In this document: in pieces, positions 46,110-57,273 of the stretch
Position numbering within the stretch: position 1 is the first letter of the stretch
How the letters are laid out: every line of letters starts with the position of its first letter
NCBI GenBank assembly: GCA_022828595.1
Contig: JAKGHH010000007.1
Coordinates: 37,882,356-37,946,355, forward strand
Length of the DNA stretch: 64,000 nucleotides
Direction of reading: 5' to 3'
Origin: Nelumbo lutea
Lineage: Eukaryota > Streptophyta > Magnoliopsida > Proteales > Nelumbonaceae
Notes under the pieces: generated by a model
Databases searched by the model: none
Seen by the model: only the letters and a program-made list of their open reading frames with translations
Told to the model about the DNA's origin: nothing
Program-made: the position numbers and the translations under genes

Positions 46110-46279
46110 CAATAGCCTATGCTGTTGAGAAAATTTCTGGGAATGCCACATTACCATGAGAATGGGTAAACTAGTAATTACATATTAATTTATTTTGACT
46201 AAAAACAAAATCATGGACGTGAATAGGTGAATTGCCAAGAATGTGCCCAGCCCAGAAAACTGTCTCAATAGCCTATGCT
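46110..46279. repeat. 156-bp insertion flanked by a 14-bp direct repeat
   Basis: CAATAGCCTATGCT occurs at 46110-46123 and 46266-46279. Copy 1 of the composite lacks the intervening sequence. The size of the direct repeat is that of a retroposition target duplication, but no poly(A) or SINE box is seen. Confidence 0.55.
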
Positions 46280-46379
46280 TTTGGGCAAGAAAGGCTAAAA
46301 TGAGAGGGGCTGAGAATTCTCCCTTAGGATGATGGAGAAAGCTAACCTTTACATTTCGTACTTCATTCTCTCACCAAAA

Positions 46380-46560
46380 CGTTGTTGAGGAAGTTAAATC
46401 GAGAAGATGGCTTGGTGCAACAGGTTGTTTTCAAGGTCGTTGTGCTCTCCACCACAAGAGCTTCTTTTCTTCAGTTTCAGTTGACGCTTCCCCACCTCCG
46501 CCTGCTACCATTCATCCTTGCCCCGGTCTTTTCCATTTTGCAACCATTTCTTTGGGAAAA
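46380..46560 (+). pseudogene. Gene-like 5' fragment with presequence-like start
   Basis: ATG at 46407 reads MAWCNRLFSRSLCSPPQELL then a stop a few codons later. The neighbouring frame continues with SSVSVDASPPPPAT. A basic, Ser-rich start followed by a Pro run resembles an organelle presequence. GC content is higher than in the surroundings. It lies just outside the Helitron composite. I cannot name the parent gene, and confidence that it is genic is low. Confidence 0.3.
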
Positions 46561-46562
46561 TC

Positions 46563-48740
46563 CCCGATTGGTACCCTGTACTTTAGGCCGAGTGCCAATC
46601 TAGTACCTGAACATTCGAAATGGGCCAATCTAGTACCTATCGTTAATGGACTGTCAGTTATGTGTATCACGTCACTTCATATGCGAATTAAGACTTTTGA
46701 AAATATCAAAATTACCCTTGGAAATAAAAATACTATTCATCATTTTCTTCTCAAGAAAATAAAACACACTATTCATCATCTTGTCAAAATTACAATGGCC
46801 AGCAGGAGGGTGGTGTTCTCAGTTAGCCACTGTAATTGCCACCACGGCCCACACTTGACGTTCCTGATCAAGAGAGAGAAAACAAACTATGATGGAGGCG
46901 GAACAGGAATTTCCGAAGAGGATAGCAAGAAAACACGTATAGAAATTAATTAAGCAACAAAGTTTGAGAAATATTCAAGGAAAAAACAGAGGAATTTGTT
47001 CTTACCCAAATTCCATGAAACCTTCTCATGGTCGGGCCACACAAATTGTTTCGGTATGTTGGATTGGTATTGAAGAATCGAGGTGTCAAAAACCAGATAT
47101 GGTTGTTGCTCCTTTTTCTCATATTTCCGCGGTGGAGGGCCAGGTTACGTTTGCAATGCAATCAACTGTCATTGCATTGCTTTGGTTTGCACAGGAGGGT
47201 GTAGCAGGAATATTGCGAGGCTATGAGTACTCTCTCTCTCTCTCTTGGGATCATGGAGCTCTTAGGGATGAGCCTCGGAGTACGTTCCTACCCATTTCAG
47301 GGATTTCTTGGACATGCCGCTTCATGAAAAGCAGAGGGCTTAGAGGAAGCCCGGCGAGAGCTGTGGATATGCTAGTAGCTTTACTGGCCGCTTCTCCTTC
47401 AAACTCCCCTGGAAAGAGGCCCTCTCTTTCAGCTATTCAGCCCACCAACAACCACACAAATATTTTCTCGACGTTGTTTGAATTTACTCAAGACAGACGA
47501 GCCAAATGGGGTGATGAGCAAGACAGCATTATTTTTTCCTGTTCAGTGAGGCTAAAAAATCCAGAGGTCTCAGTCTCTCGTTAAAAGCCACGAAGCTTAA
47601 AAAACGCATCACCATCAAATGCTCTCCATAAAAACCCAAAGTTCGCTCCCTCCCACCTCTGTCGCTCTCGTTCGTTGCTTCCCACTCTAATTCTCAGCCC
47701 TATAGGAAAACCACCTTCCGTTTTCTATTCCAGTTTTCCTGCTAGTTGTCAATAAAACCACCCCCCCTACTCTCTATCTCTGCGAAGTCGACATGGATGT
47801 TGGGTCGATGCAAGACTCTTCTCTATATCGGTAGTTTTATGATAAACACAGAACCACCCATTTCATCCATCTCTTTGTCTTTTATATATCTCCCTCTTTT
47901 GACATGTTTTTACTCAAGGCAGAATATTTCCTCAACGTCAGCCATGTACCCAGACTTCACATTGGCCGATGTTGCTTGAATTTACTCAGAAGCATTACAG
48001 AGCGGACATGATGACCCTTGATGCCTTCTCCAATTGGCTTCAACAAGAAAGCAAATGAACAAAGGTGCACCCGTCCAAATCAGCTCTTTGTTCACTTCTT
48101 GTTAGCCTCACCTTTCCAGGAAAGAGAATTTGATTTGGTGGAAGACTAGGAGTTTCTTGATAGGAGCAGAGTAGTAGCTAGGGTGCTAAGAGCAAAGCAG
48201 CAGAAGGGTCAGATTTCTCTAAATGAGACCGGCTAGTAGCTAGCTGTTAGTTGTAGCAACTAGCAAATTAGTGAGAGAGAGAGAGAGAGACTCAGCTCTG
48301 AGAATTCTATTATTCTAGTGGCACGACAACTGCAACCGGCAGAAATAGAGGAAGTAACAAGCTTGGAAAAGGATCTCATGGTTCTTCTCTTGACTTTTCT
48401 CCTGGACGATTTTCTTGGTGGCTCAGGGTCTGGGATATTCATGCCTTAAGGCAAGAATGGGTGGAATTCAATTGGCTTTGGACATGGAAAACGGGCTGGT
48501 GGACATGGCTGAGGGACAGTCAAGCCCTCGTTCCGGTTCCAAACGGGCTGATGGACATGGCTGAGGACAGTCAAGCCCTTTCCAGTTCCATACGGGCTGG
48601 TGGACATGGATTTGTGTCTTTTCCCATGACACTTAACAATGAATTAATGCCAGGTACTAAATCATTACAAAATAAAAGTTTAGATCGTAGTGTTTTAAAG
48701 TTTGAGTACTAAATTAACACTCGACATAAAGGACAGGTTT
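46563..48740. mobile_element. Repeat-bounded block carrying gene-like fragments (tentative MULE-like)
   Basis: The left border TGGTACCCTGTACTTTAGG with GAGTGCCAATCTAGTACCTG resembles the reverse complement of the right border (GAGTGTTAATTTAGTACTC and ATTTAGTACCTGG at about 48655-48735). Between them are segments of higher GC: an open stretch at 46964-47584, a 5'UTR-like C/T-rich leader at 47600-47790 ending in ATGGATGTTGGG, FTQKHYRADMMTLDAFSNWL at about 47975-48035, and a minus-strand open stretch at 48260-48442 beginning MNIPDPEPPRKSSRRKVKRR. None is recognised. GAATTTACTCA occurs twice (about 47479 and 47975). Captured host sequence is one reading; chance is another. Confidence 0.35.
48491..48612 (+). 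repeat. Minisatellite, unit about 50 bp, 2.4 copies
   Basis: ACGGGCTGGTGGACATGG starts at 48491, 48543 (with GATGG) and 48592. Each of the first two continues CTGAGG-GACAGTCAAGCCC. The units differ by a few bases and a 3-bp length change. Confidence 0.8.
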
Positions 48741-49189
48741 CCCTATTTCTTTTTCACTTTATTTGTTTCTTTCTGGAAATTTGATAGGACAATGGGGGAG
48801 CTGGGATGCATTCAATCGCTCATGCCCCTGCACAGCATAGTGGCTGCATCCTGCTTCTTGCCTCACATCGCACCTCGTTGTTGATGCGCATGAGTGCTGT
48901 GAGTTGTCTCAATATACCTTCTGCCCTACTTGTCAAGATCGTGAGTAGTTTCTTTGTGAGTCCTATTGTTTCTAGGAAAAATGAAACATTATCATCTTTT
49001 CCATCTGCCTTTTATTGAGTTCGAAATCCTATATTTCTTGGGTTTGATGTTTTGCTTTGGTTGAGATTATGAGATGGAAAGGAGGGGATTCTCGGCATTG
49101 TGGGTTGGGGAGTTCTATTTGACACAGCTACAATGAACAAGACGATGAATTGTATGTTTTTCCATCTTACGGTTGGTTAAAAGAATTAA
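48741..49189. other. Non-coding stretch
   Basis: No recognisable gene or element end. CACAGCATAGTGGCTGCATC-type sequence is of ordinary composition but has no consistent reading frame. Confidence 0.45.
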
Positions 49190-49354
49190 AAGTTTTCTTT
49201 TTGTTTTAAATAAGTATTTAATAAAAAACCATCAAATACCCCATATGAAATAAGTGCTTATTTTAAAAAGTTGGGTGTCAAAGCAAATAAGTGTTTATTC
49301 GAATAAGTACCTGTTTTTAAACACTTATTTTTTAATATAAACCCTCCCAAACAT
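49190..49354. mobile_element. Right part of the GGCCATG-type MITE
   Basis: AATAAGTGCTTATTTT words, then CCCTCCCAAACATGGCCTA at the end, mirroring the left part at 42370. A separate MITE-like end (TGGTTTGATT, GACCATGAACACCCATA) follows at about 49400-49515. Confidence 0.5.
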
Positions 49355-49837
49355 GGCCTATGTCCAATAAAATTATAGAATAGCCCAAAGTCCCCAAATT
49401 GTATTAAAATGATTTAGTTTGGTTTGATTTGGTCTAAGAATTTTTCAAATTACAATTTACCTGGTTTGGTTTGATTCTATAAACCACACGGAATAAGACC
49501 ATGAACACCCATATTTTTCAGTCTATTCCTAGTTCTTCTAACCTCTTCAATTTTTTTAACGGAGAAATACGGACAGACCCAATGCAGATTTCTGATTACC
49601 ACTGCAGAGCTATAAACATTCAAAATGTCAACAACCCTCCACTTTACACACCAATGCCGGCCCGTAAAAGTGGCATTAATTCCGAGCTGGCACCCACCCA
49701 ACTGTACTTTGGGCCTAAAATTTTGACCCTGGCTGAACCATCATTCTCCCTTTTTTAATGGGTGTCATAAATGATCTTCTATGCACACCGTGTGTAGAAG
49801 ATCACTAAGAACTTTTGTATGCAAACACGACATCTAT

Positions 49838-49846
49838 ATCTATCTA

Positions 49847-49906
<60 letters not shown>

Positions 49907-51637
49907 TTTGTCCTGCCATGTCAGCAGCCCTCTCCTTGCTTCAAACCCCCCTTCCTAATTTTTTGTATTTTTTTAATTCCACATAATGACCCATAATTAC
50001 TCCTTAAACCATTAAACCAATAAGGAAATCACATATGGTGTGCTATTTCTAACAATCATAAAGAAAGAGAGATTTGCTTTTCTAATGTTTAGCCAAGTGC
50101 ACCACTTTCCCTCACTTCCTCCTAAATTGTCTCTAATTCCTATTTATCTCCTAAATGATCTCTAACTCCTATTTACCACAAATTATCTCTAATTTAGTAG
50201 ATAGATTCTCTCCTAAACTATCTCTAATTCCTATTTATCCTTATCCCCACATTTTATCTATATCTATCTAAAGAAAGTATCAATTAAGAAAATAAGAACT
50301 ATTTAAATGTTATAAAGAAATTATATACTCAATTTAAAATATTTATTCAAAACACAAAAAAATAATAGTTTAATAATATTAATATTATTAAAAATTCAAT
50401 ATTTTTACAAAATTCATCATGAAATTATGTAGTAACAATATAAATTATAATTTTATGAATTATTTAATTTAAATGTTATTCAAATAATAAAAAATTATCA
50501 TTAAATAATAAAACATTATTTAAATATTTCAATAACTAAAAATCTTAAATAAAAAGCATTAAAAATAGCTAAATAATATAACAAAATATTTAATATTACG
50601 TAATAACATTAAAATAAATAAACTTCAAAAAATGAACATTTTTAAATATTTTACATATTATTTAAATATTTGACACGACAAAATTTTAAATAGTTAAAAT
50701 AATGAAATTATGTAATAAATTTAAAAAGATTCTTAAAAATAGAAAAATAATTATAATAGAATTCAAAATATTCATATTAATAATAATTTAATATTTTACA
50801 AAATTAATAATGAATTATGTACTATAATTTTATGGATTATTGAATTCAATAAATAGTTAATATTTTAAGAACTTAAATAACAATATTATTTCAATAACTA
50901 AATAACATTGTAAATAACTAATTTCAGTTATATCAATTAATAATTATAGAAAATAAATATCAGAAAATTTATATTTATTAGTAATAATTTTACAATAATA
51001 GTGTATATTCATTATATATTTATATATATAATTAATATTTATTTTATTTTCAATAAATATTTATTGTTTTTTATAAATATGCTATAAATAATTATTTATA
51101 AATGTATTTTTGTTTTTGTTATTTAATAGAAAATTAACAATGATTATTAGAGATTAAACAACTATTATTTAACTTTTGAAATTTAATTTATCATATTTAG
51201 TGTATTTTTGTTATAAATTTACTTTTAGTAATTATATATTTTTTATAATTTATAGATTAATACTTATTAGAGATTAAACTATTATTTGAGATTACACTAT
51301 TTATTGACTAATTTAGTATATTTTCAGTATTTATTATATATCTATTATATTTTCGTTATAAACTTATTTTCATGATTGTGTATGTTTGCTATAAATTTTC
51401 AAAAATTATTAGAGATTAAACTATTGTTACTTATTAGAGATTAGACTATAAATTTAGTTGAAATTAGGAGTGTTCAATGATTGGTTCGGTTCAGTTGTAG
51501 GCTATTTCACCAACCAAATCAATTTAATCAAGTTCGTAGTTTGCCACTCGAAACCAATTGACCATTAGCAAAATCTAGCCAATTTGGGTTGTATCTATTT
51601 GGGTATATTGTTTAACTTTCGCTTAACAAAAGATGGG
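49838..51637 (+). mobile_element. Helitron, plus strand, nearly full length but with a decayed 3' end
   Basis: Starts in a TATC/TA microsatellite (49838-49901), then TTAAAATTTGTCCTGCCATG (the 5' side). The reverse complements of the GAGATAATTTAGGAGA and GGAAAGTGG blocks lie at 50100-50290. A long AT-rich body follows, then TTTAACTTTCGCTTAACAAA and a shortened AGATGGGTCCCCG where the hairpin and CTAG should be. No coding capacity for Rep/helicase. It shows the full layout of this non-autonomous family (about 1.8 kb). Confidence 0.65.
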
Positions 51638-52919
51638 TCCCCGTCACAATGCCTCCCCTTCCTCCATTATCCCCACCTTGCATTCTCTTTGACTTTCTTT
51701 CCTCTCCCCTTCTCACCACTCCCATTAAGCCATGTCACCCAACTACTTAAAAATGTTCTTATAATCTCTCTCCTACGATATCTCATTTAAACCAATAGGA
51801 AAGTATCATGTTGCCCCACTCTATAATCAATTCCTAAAATGCATCCCCCCCAATCTATATCCATTCTCCCTCATTTAAGATATTCATATTAATATTTAAT
51901 CCCACCCATATTCAACGAGTATTAAATAGTGTTATTACCAAAAGTTAATAAATACGGTTAGTAAATTACCAAAAATTAAATATTGTTATTAGTACGGTTA
52001 GTAAATTACCAAAAATTAATAAATATTGTTATTAGTTAACTCATTAACACCATTTTATAGAAATTGAAAACTCTTTAATTAATTTCTATAAAATTAAGAA
52101 TTATATTTAACAATTATCAAAAAGTATAAAATTTTAGTTATTGTTATTGTTATTATTATTATTATTAACCAAATACAAATGGGGGAACGAAATATTATAA
52201 TGTTAGAAAATGAAATTATTAATTAATTTATATTGAAAAATAAAAAATTAATTAGTGTAATTTTGTTAGTAAATTACCAAATACAAATATATTTAATAAC
52301 AATTTAAAAATTTTCAATAAATCCCATAGTTACACAAATATAATAAACTTTTCAAAAATTTTCATAAAACTACGTTTTCGCAAAATAACATTTTTGAAAG
52401 TAAAAGATATAAAGTATTTGAAAGTTTTAAAATGCATTAAATAATTATTGAAAATTACTAGAATATTTTGGAAAATTTAGGAAAATTTATTACATTTGGT
52501 ATATTTTGGAAAGCCATTGAAAATTTATGTAATTTCCATTGCAAATTATTGAAAATTATTAAAGATAAATGACTATGGGAAATGGAAAACTATAGTTTGA
52601 TCAAATAATTATACAAATTATTAAGATAAATTAGTATAATATTGGAAAAAAGGAAATTATTGGTTAGTTTATATTAGAAATTATTAATTCTGTAAGTAAA
52701 CCATTTAAAAAGAAATATAAATTATTTAATAAAAATTTAAATAAATTTAAATACATTTTCAAAATTGCACAAGTACAATAAATTTTCCAAAATTTTAATA
52801 AAATTACATTTTTGAATATTAAAGACAATTTACTGTACTTTTAGAAATTTACTATGTGGTTGATACACAATATATCATTTTGATAATTTTTATCATTAAA
52901 TTGAATATTGGGTTAACAG
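51638..52919. other. Non-coding AT-rich block
   Basis: Starts with pyrimidine-rich sequence (51640-51760) whose reverse complement resembles 34430-34530. After that it is AT-rich with AAATTACCAAAAATTAATAA repeated at about 51961 and 52008. No genes. Confidence 0.5.
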
Positions 52920-52924
52920 GGACA

Positions 52925-53195
52925 GTGTTTTCAAAATTGGTCAAACCAGATGGTTAGATTAGAAAAATTGGGAATCAGACACCGTTTCACCTCAAAACCG
53001 CTTGTCCAAAAACCGTTTTTTGGTTTGCAAACCGCTGACCTAGGTGGTCGAACTATCAACCTAGACAATAGTTTTTTGCCTTTTTTTTGTTTTTTCTAAT
53101 TTTTTGTCAAAGTTGGTCATCTGTTCGGACCGAACAGTCAGACCATTCGACCCCAAAATAGTTCTATATCTGGTCCAATTTTAGAAACCTTGGAC
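52925..53195. mobile_element. MITE of the GTTTTCAAAATTGG family
   Basis: Begins GTGTTTTCAAAATTGGTCAA and ends GGTCCAATTTTAGAAACC, an inverted pair, with ACCGTTTT, AACGGTC-type words between. A second copy in opposite orientation is at 53990-54290. Confidence 0.6.
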
Positions 53196-53989
53196 GGGGA
53201 GTGGGTGCCTTGCCTTGAGCTTGGCTTGGTGTGTGGCCTAGCCTAACCCACGGCACGGCGTGGGCACGTGCGGGCTCGAGCCATGGGCCGTGTCAAAACC
53301 GACCCCCCAAATTATCCTAGAGGTGGGAAGCACAGCCCGAGACGCCTCGTGGGCCAGCATGGCACGACCTGCACTTTGTGCGGGCCACATGCGAGTCGTG
53401 TCGTGTTGACCCAGCATGATCCAATTTACACCTTTACTTGAACCCACCCAATATTGGGGACGAGGCAGGGAAATTTGAGGATTCCCCATCCTTGATGAGG
53501 AATGGGGTGCTTTGCCCCTGAACTCGCCTAACATTGATGAGTGGTTACCTTTCTTTGAACCCGCATGACACGGGGGACGGGGCAGGGATGGGGTAGAGTG
53601 TCTTGACTATGGGGCAGGGAAAGGGATGGAGTGCCCTGCCTTGAATCCACCCCGTTGTCATTTCTATATAATTGTCAATTATTAGTGAAATTAATAAAAA
53701 TGTTAGCTTTTATAAATATTTTTATTTATTTCAAATAAATCAAAATATCTTTTAAAAATAATAAAAAGAATAAAAAATATTAAAATTACTATAATTTATT
53801 AATAAAACTAAAATTATTAAAAAATATTTGTTCATATTCAACTAATAATAATTATTTTTTTATAAATTAATATTGAATAAAAATAAAATTATTAAATATT
53901 TCAAAATTTCCCATGGATAGTACAGGTCCCTACTAGTACCACTAGAAAACTATACTTTGTCGATTAGTAATGTATTCTCTCTTCCATGG
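53196..53989. repeat. Dispersed-repeat debris (GGGGATGG family) and AT-rich sequence
   Basis: GC-rich stretches at 53200-53670 contain GGGGACGAGGCAGGG, GAATGGGGTGC and related words also found at 32360-32530. The minus-strand open reading there is repeat sequence, not a gene. The rest is AT-rich. GGTCCCTACTAG near 53926-53937 looks like another Helitron terminus. Confidence 0.45.
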
Positions 53990-54290
53990 TTTTTAAAACC
54001 GGATCGGACAGGGAATCGTTCTAGGTCCAGTTTTTGGGTTGAACGGTCTGACCGTCTGATCTGAACAGAAGACCTGCTTTAACAAAAATAAAAAAAAAAT
54101 TAAAGAATAGAAAGTAAAAAACCGTTGTCCAGGTCAACAGTTCGACCGCTCGGTTAATGGTTCACCGATCAAATCAACAGTTTTTGGCTAAAAACAGATT
54201 TGAGATGAAACGGAACCAACCAAGTGATCAATTCCTGGTTTTTTCATCCAACCATCTAGTCCAGTCCAATTTTGAAAACACTACTCTCTT
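53990..54290. mobile_element. MITE of the GTTTTCAAAATTGG family, opposite orientation
   Basis: Begins GGTTTTTAAAACCGGATCGG and ends CCAGTCCAATTTTGAAAACA. Internally GGTTGAACGGTCTGACCG and CAACAGTTCGACCGC words mirror the copy at 52925-53195. Confidence 0.6.
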
Positions 54291-55079
54291 CTATTCCATG
54301 CCAAATCTAATAACAGTGTCGTGCATTGGAGCTATTCCAAAGATGGGCGGAAATCCATGATGCCGAACTTTATTATACACTTATGGTAAATACATGGTAT
54401 AGGGATGATAATTTTTCCATCACTGTTGAGTAGTTGTCTTCCTTGCTCAATCATGGAGATTGTTGATTGTCTTGGCCTCTTGGGGGAGAGTTTGCGTTCT
54501 GTGCACTCGTGGGTGCACTGGACTAGTGCACCCACCAATCACGTTCGGCCACATTTTCTATCTTAACGTCAACGGTGAATTGCACATAAACCTGGGTTTG
54601 GTAGTTCAATCGGGCACGAACCGACCACAATATAACCCATAGTAATCAAAAGTCCCCCGAACCCTCATTTTGAGGATTTTTTCTTGCTGGATGTTTTCCT
54701 CCTTTCACCGAACCCTCCCTCCATCGGCAACAAGGATAGCTCCGGCGCCATGAACCACGAAGCCACCGACGGTGTAACGACAAATCGTTCGACCAAACTA
54801 ATGTTTTTTTTCCTATTTTCAACAGGTCGGAGCAGACCACAACGGTAGTCAACATTTACCTAAACGAACCTGGGTTTCTGGCCAACCTTCATTTTGCAAA
54901 TTTTTTCCCGTTGGCCAACCCACACATTGAACCCTCCCTCCATCGATGACAAGAATAACTCTGACGGTAGATTTTTGGCCTCCTCTTCTCTTCTCCACCT
55001 CTTCTTCTCCTCCTCCTCCTCCTCCTCTTCTTCTTCTTACAAGTGGCTCTCATTGCGACAAGGACAACTTTGGCTTGAA

Positions 55080-55084
55080 CTCTT
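55080..55084. other. Target-site duplication CTCTT, left
   Basis: CTCTT immediately precedes the TGTTGT end of the left LTR. An identical copy follows the right LTR at 61733-61737. Confidence 0.75.
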
Positions 55085-56584
55085 TGTTGTAAAAATAAGT
55101 AAAGAGAGAGTAGATGGAATTTATCGGTAATCGCTTTCTAAATCGAAGTTGCAATGATTTGAAGTTGTTGTAGAAACTCAAAACTAGGAATTACCGGAAG
55201 ATGGAGGGTTGAGTCGTGCCACTTGGTCACTCTCCTTAAAACCGTATTTGCCCCCTACGGTGCAACCGGGTGATCGCAAATCGGTTACCAAGAAAACAAC
55301 CTACAAGCCACTGGTAGGTGTGCACTCGCTTACTAGACTTTTACAAACCATTGAAAATTGATGCTCAGATTTCTCTGAGAAAAGAATGTCGAAAAAATGG
55401 TGTGTGTGTGTGTGTGTAGACTGGGTCGATCATCTCCCTTTTATAGATTGGTCTTAGACCCAAATGGACACAGATTTGTCCTCTTAGACAGGAGCCTCTT
55501 CAGAACAATGCACCCGTTCAAAAAGGCACAAGGAGGAAGAAGAAACATGAAAAAAGAAAACAATTTATTTTAAAATTAAATTTGAATTTGAAGAAACAGA
55601 TTTTAAAATCGAAAAGGTGTAATTCGGATAAAACAAAATGATTCAGTGCACCGAGCGTACACGCACCCGCACTGGCACCCATGCCCGTGCCTTGACCCGA
55701 CTTGGCTTGGCTTGGCTTGGCTTGGCTCGGCTCGGCTCAGCGCGCATGTGAACTTACTAGTAATCACTTTCTAAACCGAAGTTGTAGTGATGTGAAGTTG
55801 TTACAGGAACTCGAAACTGGGAATTTCAAGAAGATGGAGGGCTGAGTCGTGCCACTTGGTCACTCTCCTTAAAACTGTATTTGCCTCCTACGATGCGGCC
55901 AGGTGATCGCAAACCAGTCGCCAAGATAAAACAGCCCACAAGCCACTGGTAGGCGTGCACTCGCTAATCAGACCTTCGCGAACCATAGAAGATTGATGCT
56001 CAGATTTCTCAGAGAAAACAAGATTGTCGAAAAATGGTGTGTGTGTGTATAGACTAGGTCGATCATTACCCTTTTATAGATTGGTCTTAGACCCGAATGG
56101 ACACAGATTTGTCCTCTCAGACAGGAGCCTCTTCAGAACAGTTGCACCCGTTCGAAAAGGCACAAGGAGGAAGAAGAAGCATGGAAAAAGAAAACAATTT
56201 ATTTTAAAATTAAATTTGAATTTGAAGAAACAAATTTTAAAATAAAAAAGGTGTAATCGGATAAAACAAAATGATTCAGTGCACCGAGCGTACACGCACC
56301 CGCACCGGCACCCACACCCGTGCCTCGACCCGACCTGGCTTGGCTCGGCTCGGCTCGACGCGCGTGTGAAAAGCACCCCCAACCCCCCAACCCCCCTCAC
56401 ATGCATGGAATATCTATAGTCCTCTCCTCCTATGGGTCCCTACCCATAGAGGGAGCAAAACTACAAATATACTCCACTTCCACTCATTTCCCAAGCAATG
56501 TGGGACAATGAGTCATTCAAGGAAAGAAAGGACAAAAAACAAGAGATGAGAGAGATTCTTGTAAATTTGAATCTCCCTTCAACA
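55085..56584 (-). repeat. Left (3') LTR, enlarged by an internal tandem duplication
   Basis: It is 1500 bp against 863 bp on the right. A block of about 633 bp is present twice: GTAATCGCTTTCTAAA at 55127 and GTAATCACTTTCTAAA at 55760. Each contains a TG microsatellite, a TATA box and the GGCTTGGCTCGGCTC-type run. The copies have diverged slightly. Confidence 0.8.
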
Positions 56585-57273
56585 ATTTGAGCATCGTAGT
56601 GAGAAAAGTATTCATGGTGATGTCTTTTGGATTTCGATCAACACTTAAGTATGACAGGCTATGTTACATAGTACAGGTGAAGTCAGACTCCTTCGACTTT
56701 TCCTCCTTATCGTAACTGGCTAACCAACCAACCAATTCAACTCACCAGTTCTTTAGTGGTTCTTTTGATTTCGAACATTTCGGCCTTGTTCCCCTCTTGG
56801 AATCATGAGTGTTTTAGAGAGTCAACCCTAGATCTCTCTTAGAAACGACTATACTTCACACTCACTTAGGTCAATTATTAGTGTGTATTGTTTGCACCAT
56901 TCCTAACTGATTATTGGCCTCATACTCAACCTCCTCAATCTGTAGTGAGCACTATTTTACCTCAACATCTGAAATGGAATACAAATGATATTGCTTTCCC
57001 AAGTCATCTAATGATTCATTTTTACCCTTTCAACATAATTCCAGGGATCTCCTTTCACATAGGTTGGGTGTTTATCACTAATGACTTCATAACGGGCTTC
57101 AGCCCCATTCCTACCAATGCCTCATAAACCACATTAGAAGTTTGTGGTTTGGTTAACGAATCTATAATGTTCCTTTCAGACCTTACAAAATCTAGAGCGA
57201 TCGTATATTTGCTGAGGTATTGTCTTACCAGGTTATGCTTTAATCGAATGTGCCTTCTTTTACCGTTGTATGT
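56585..57273 (-). other. Copia 3' untranslated internal segment
   Basis: Between the end of the RNase H region and the 3' LTR. Short open readings only. No polypurine tract is visible next to 56584, which is unusual for an LTR element. Confidence 0.5.

Larger units (their letters stand above)
42704..46315 (-). mobile_element. Helitron-plus-MITE composite, copy 2
   Basis: CTAG at 42704-42707, hairpin CCTGTGC-GAT-GCACGGG (42714-42730), MITE with GGTGCAAGTTGGGTG (about 42759-43914), a second Helitron end GGGACCTGTATGATGCATGGG (about 43918), the AT-rich body, and GGAATTAGAGATAACTTAGG to TGAGAGGGGCTGAGAATTC at about 46315. The order is the same as at 36149-39480. Differences include an insertion with a long TA microsatellite at about 42950-43230 and a 156-bp insertion at 46110-46265. 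Confidence 0.7.

Noticed and set aside
46964..47584. 206-codon plus-strand frame as an intact gene
   Set aside because: No domain, no family resemblance, no neighbouring exons, and it lies in a repeat-bounded block of mixed fragments; kept only as a possible captured fragment.
30400..51640. Tandem satellite or centromeric array as explanation for the AT-rich repeats
   Set aside because: Copies are in both orientations, separated by other sequence, and end in hairpin-CTAG termini, which fits Helitrons better.
53238..53534. 98-codon minus-strand frame
   Set aside because: It lies in GC-rich dispersed repeat sequence also found at 32360-32530; no domain seen.
56074..56406. 110-codon minus-strand frame in the left LTR
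   Set aside because: LTR sequence; its composition comes from GGCTCGGCTC runs and the frame is not kept in the other LTR.
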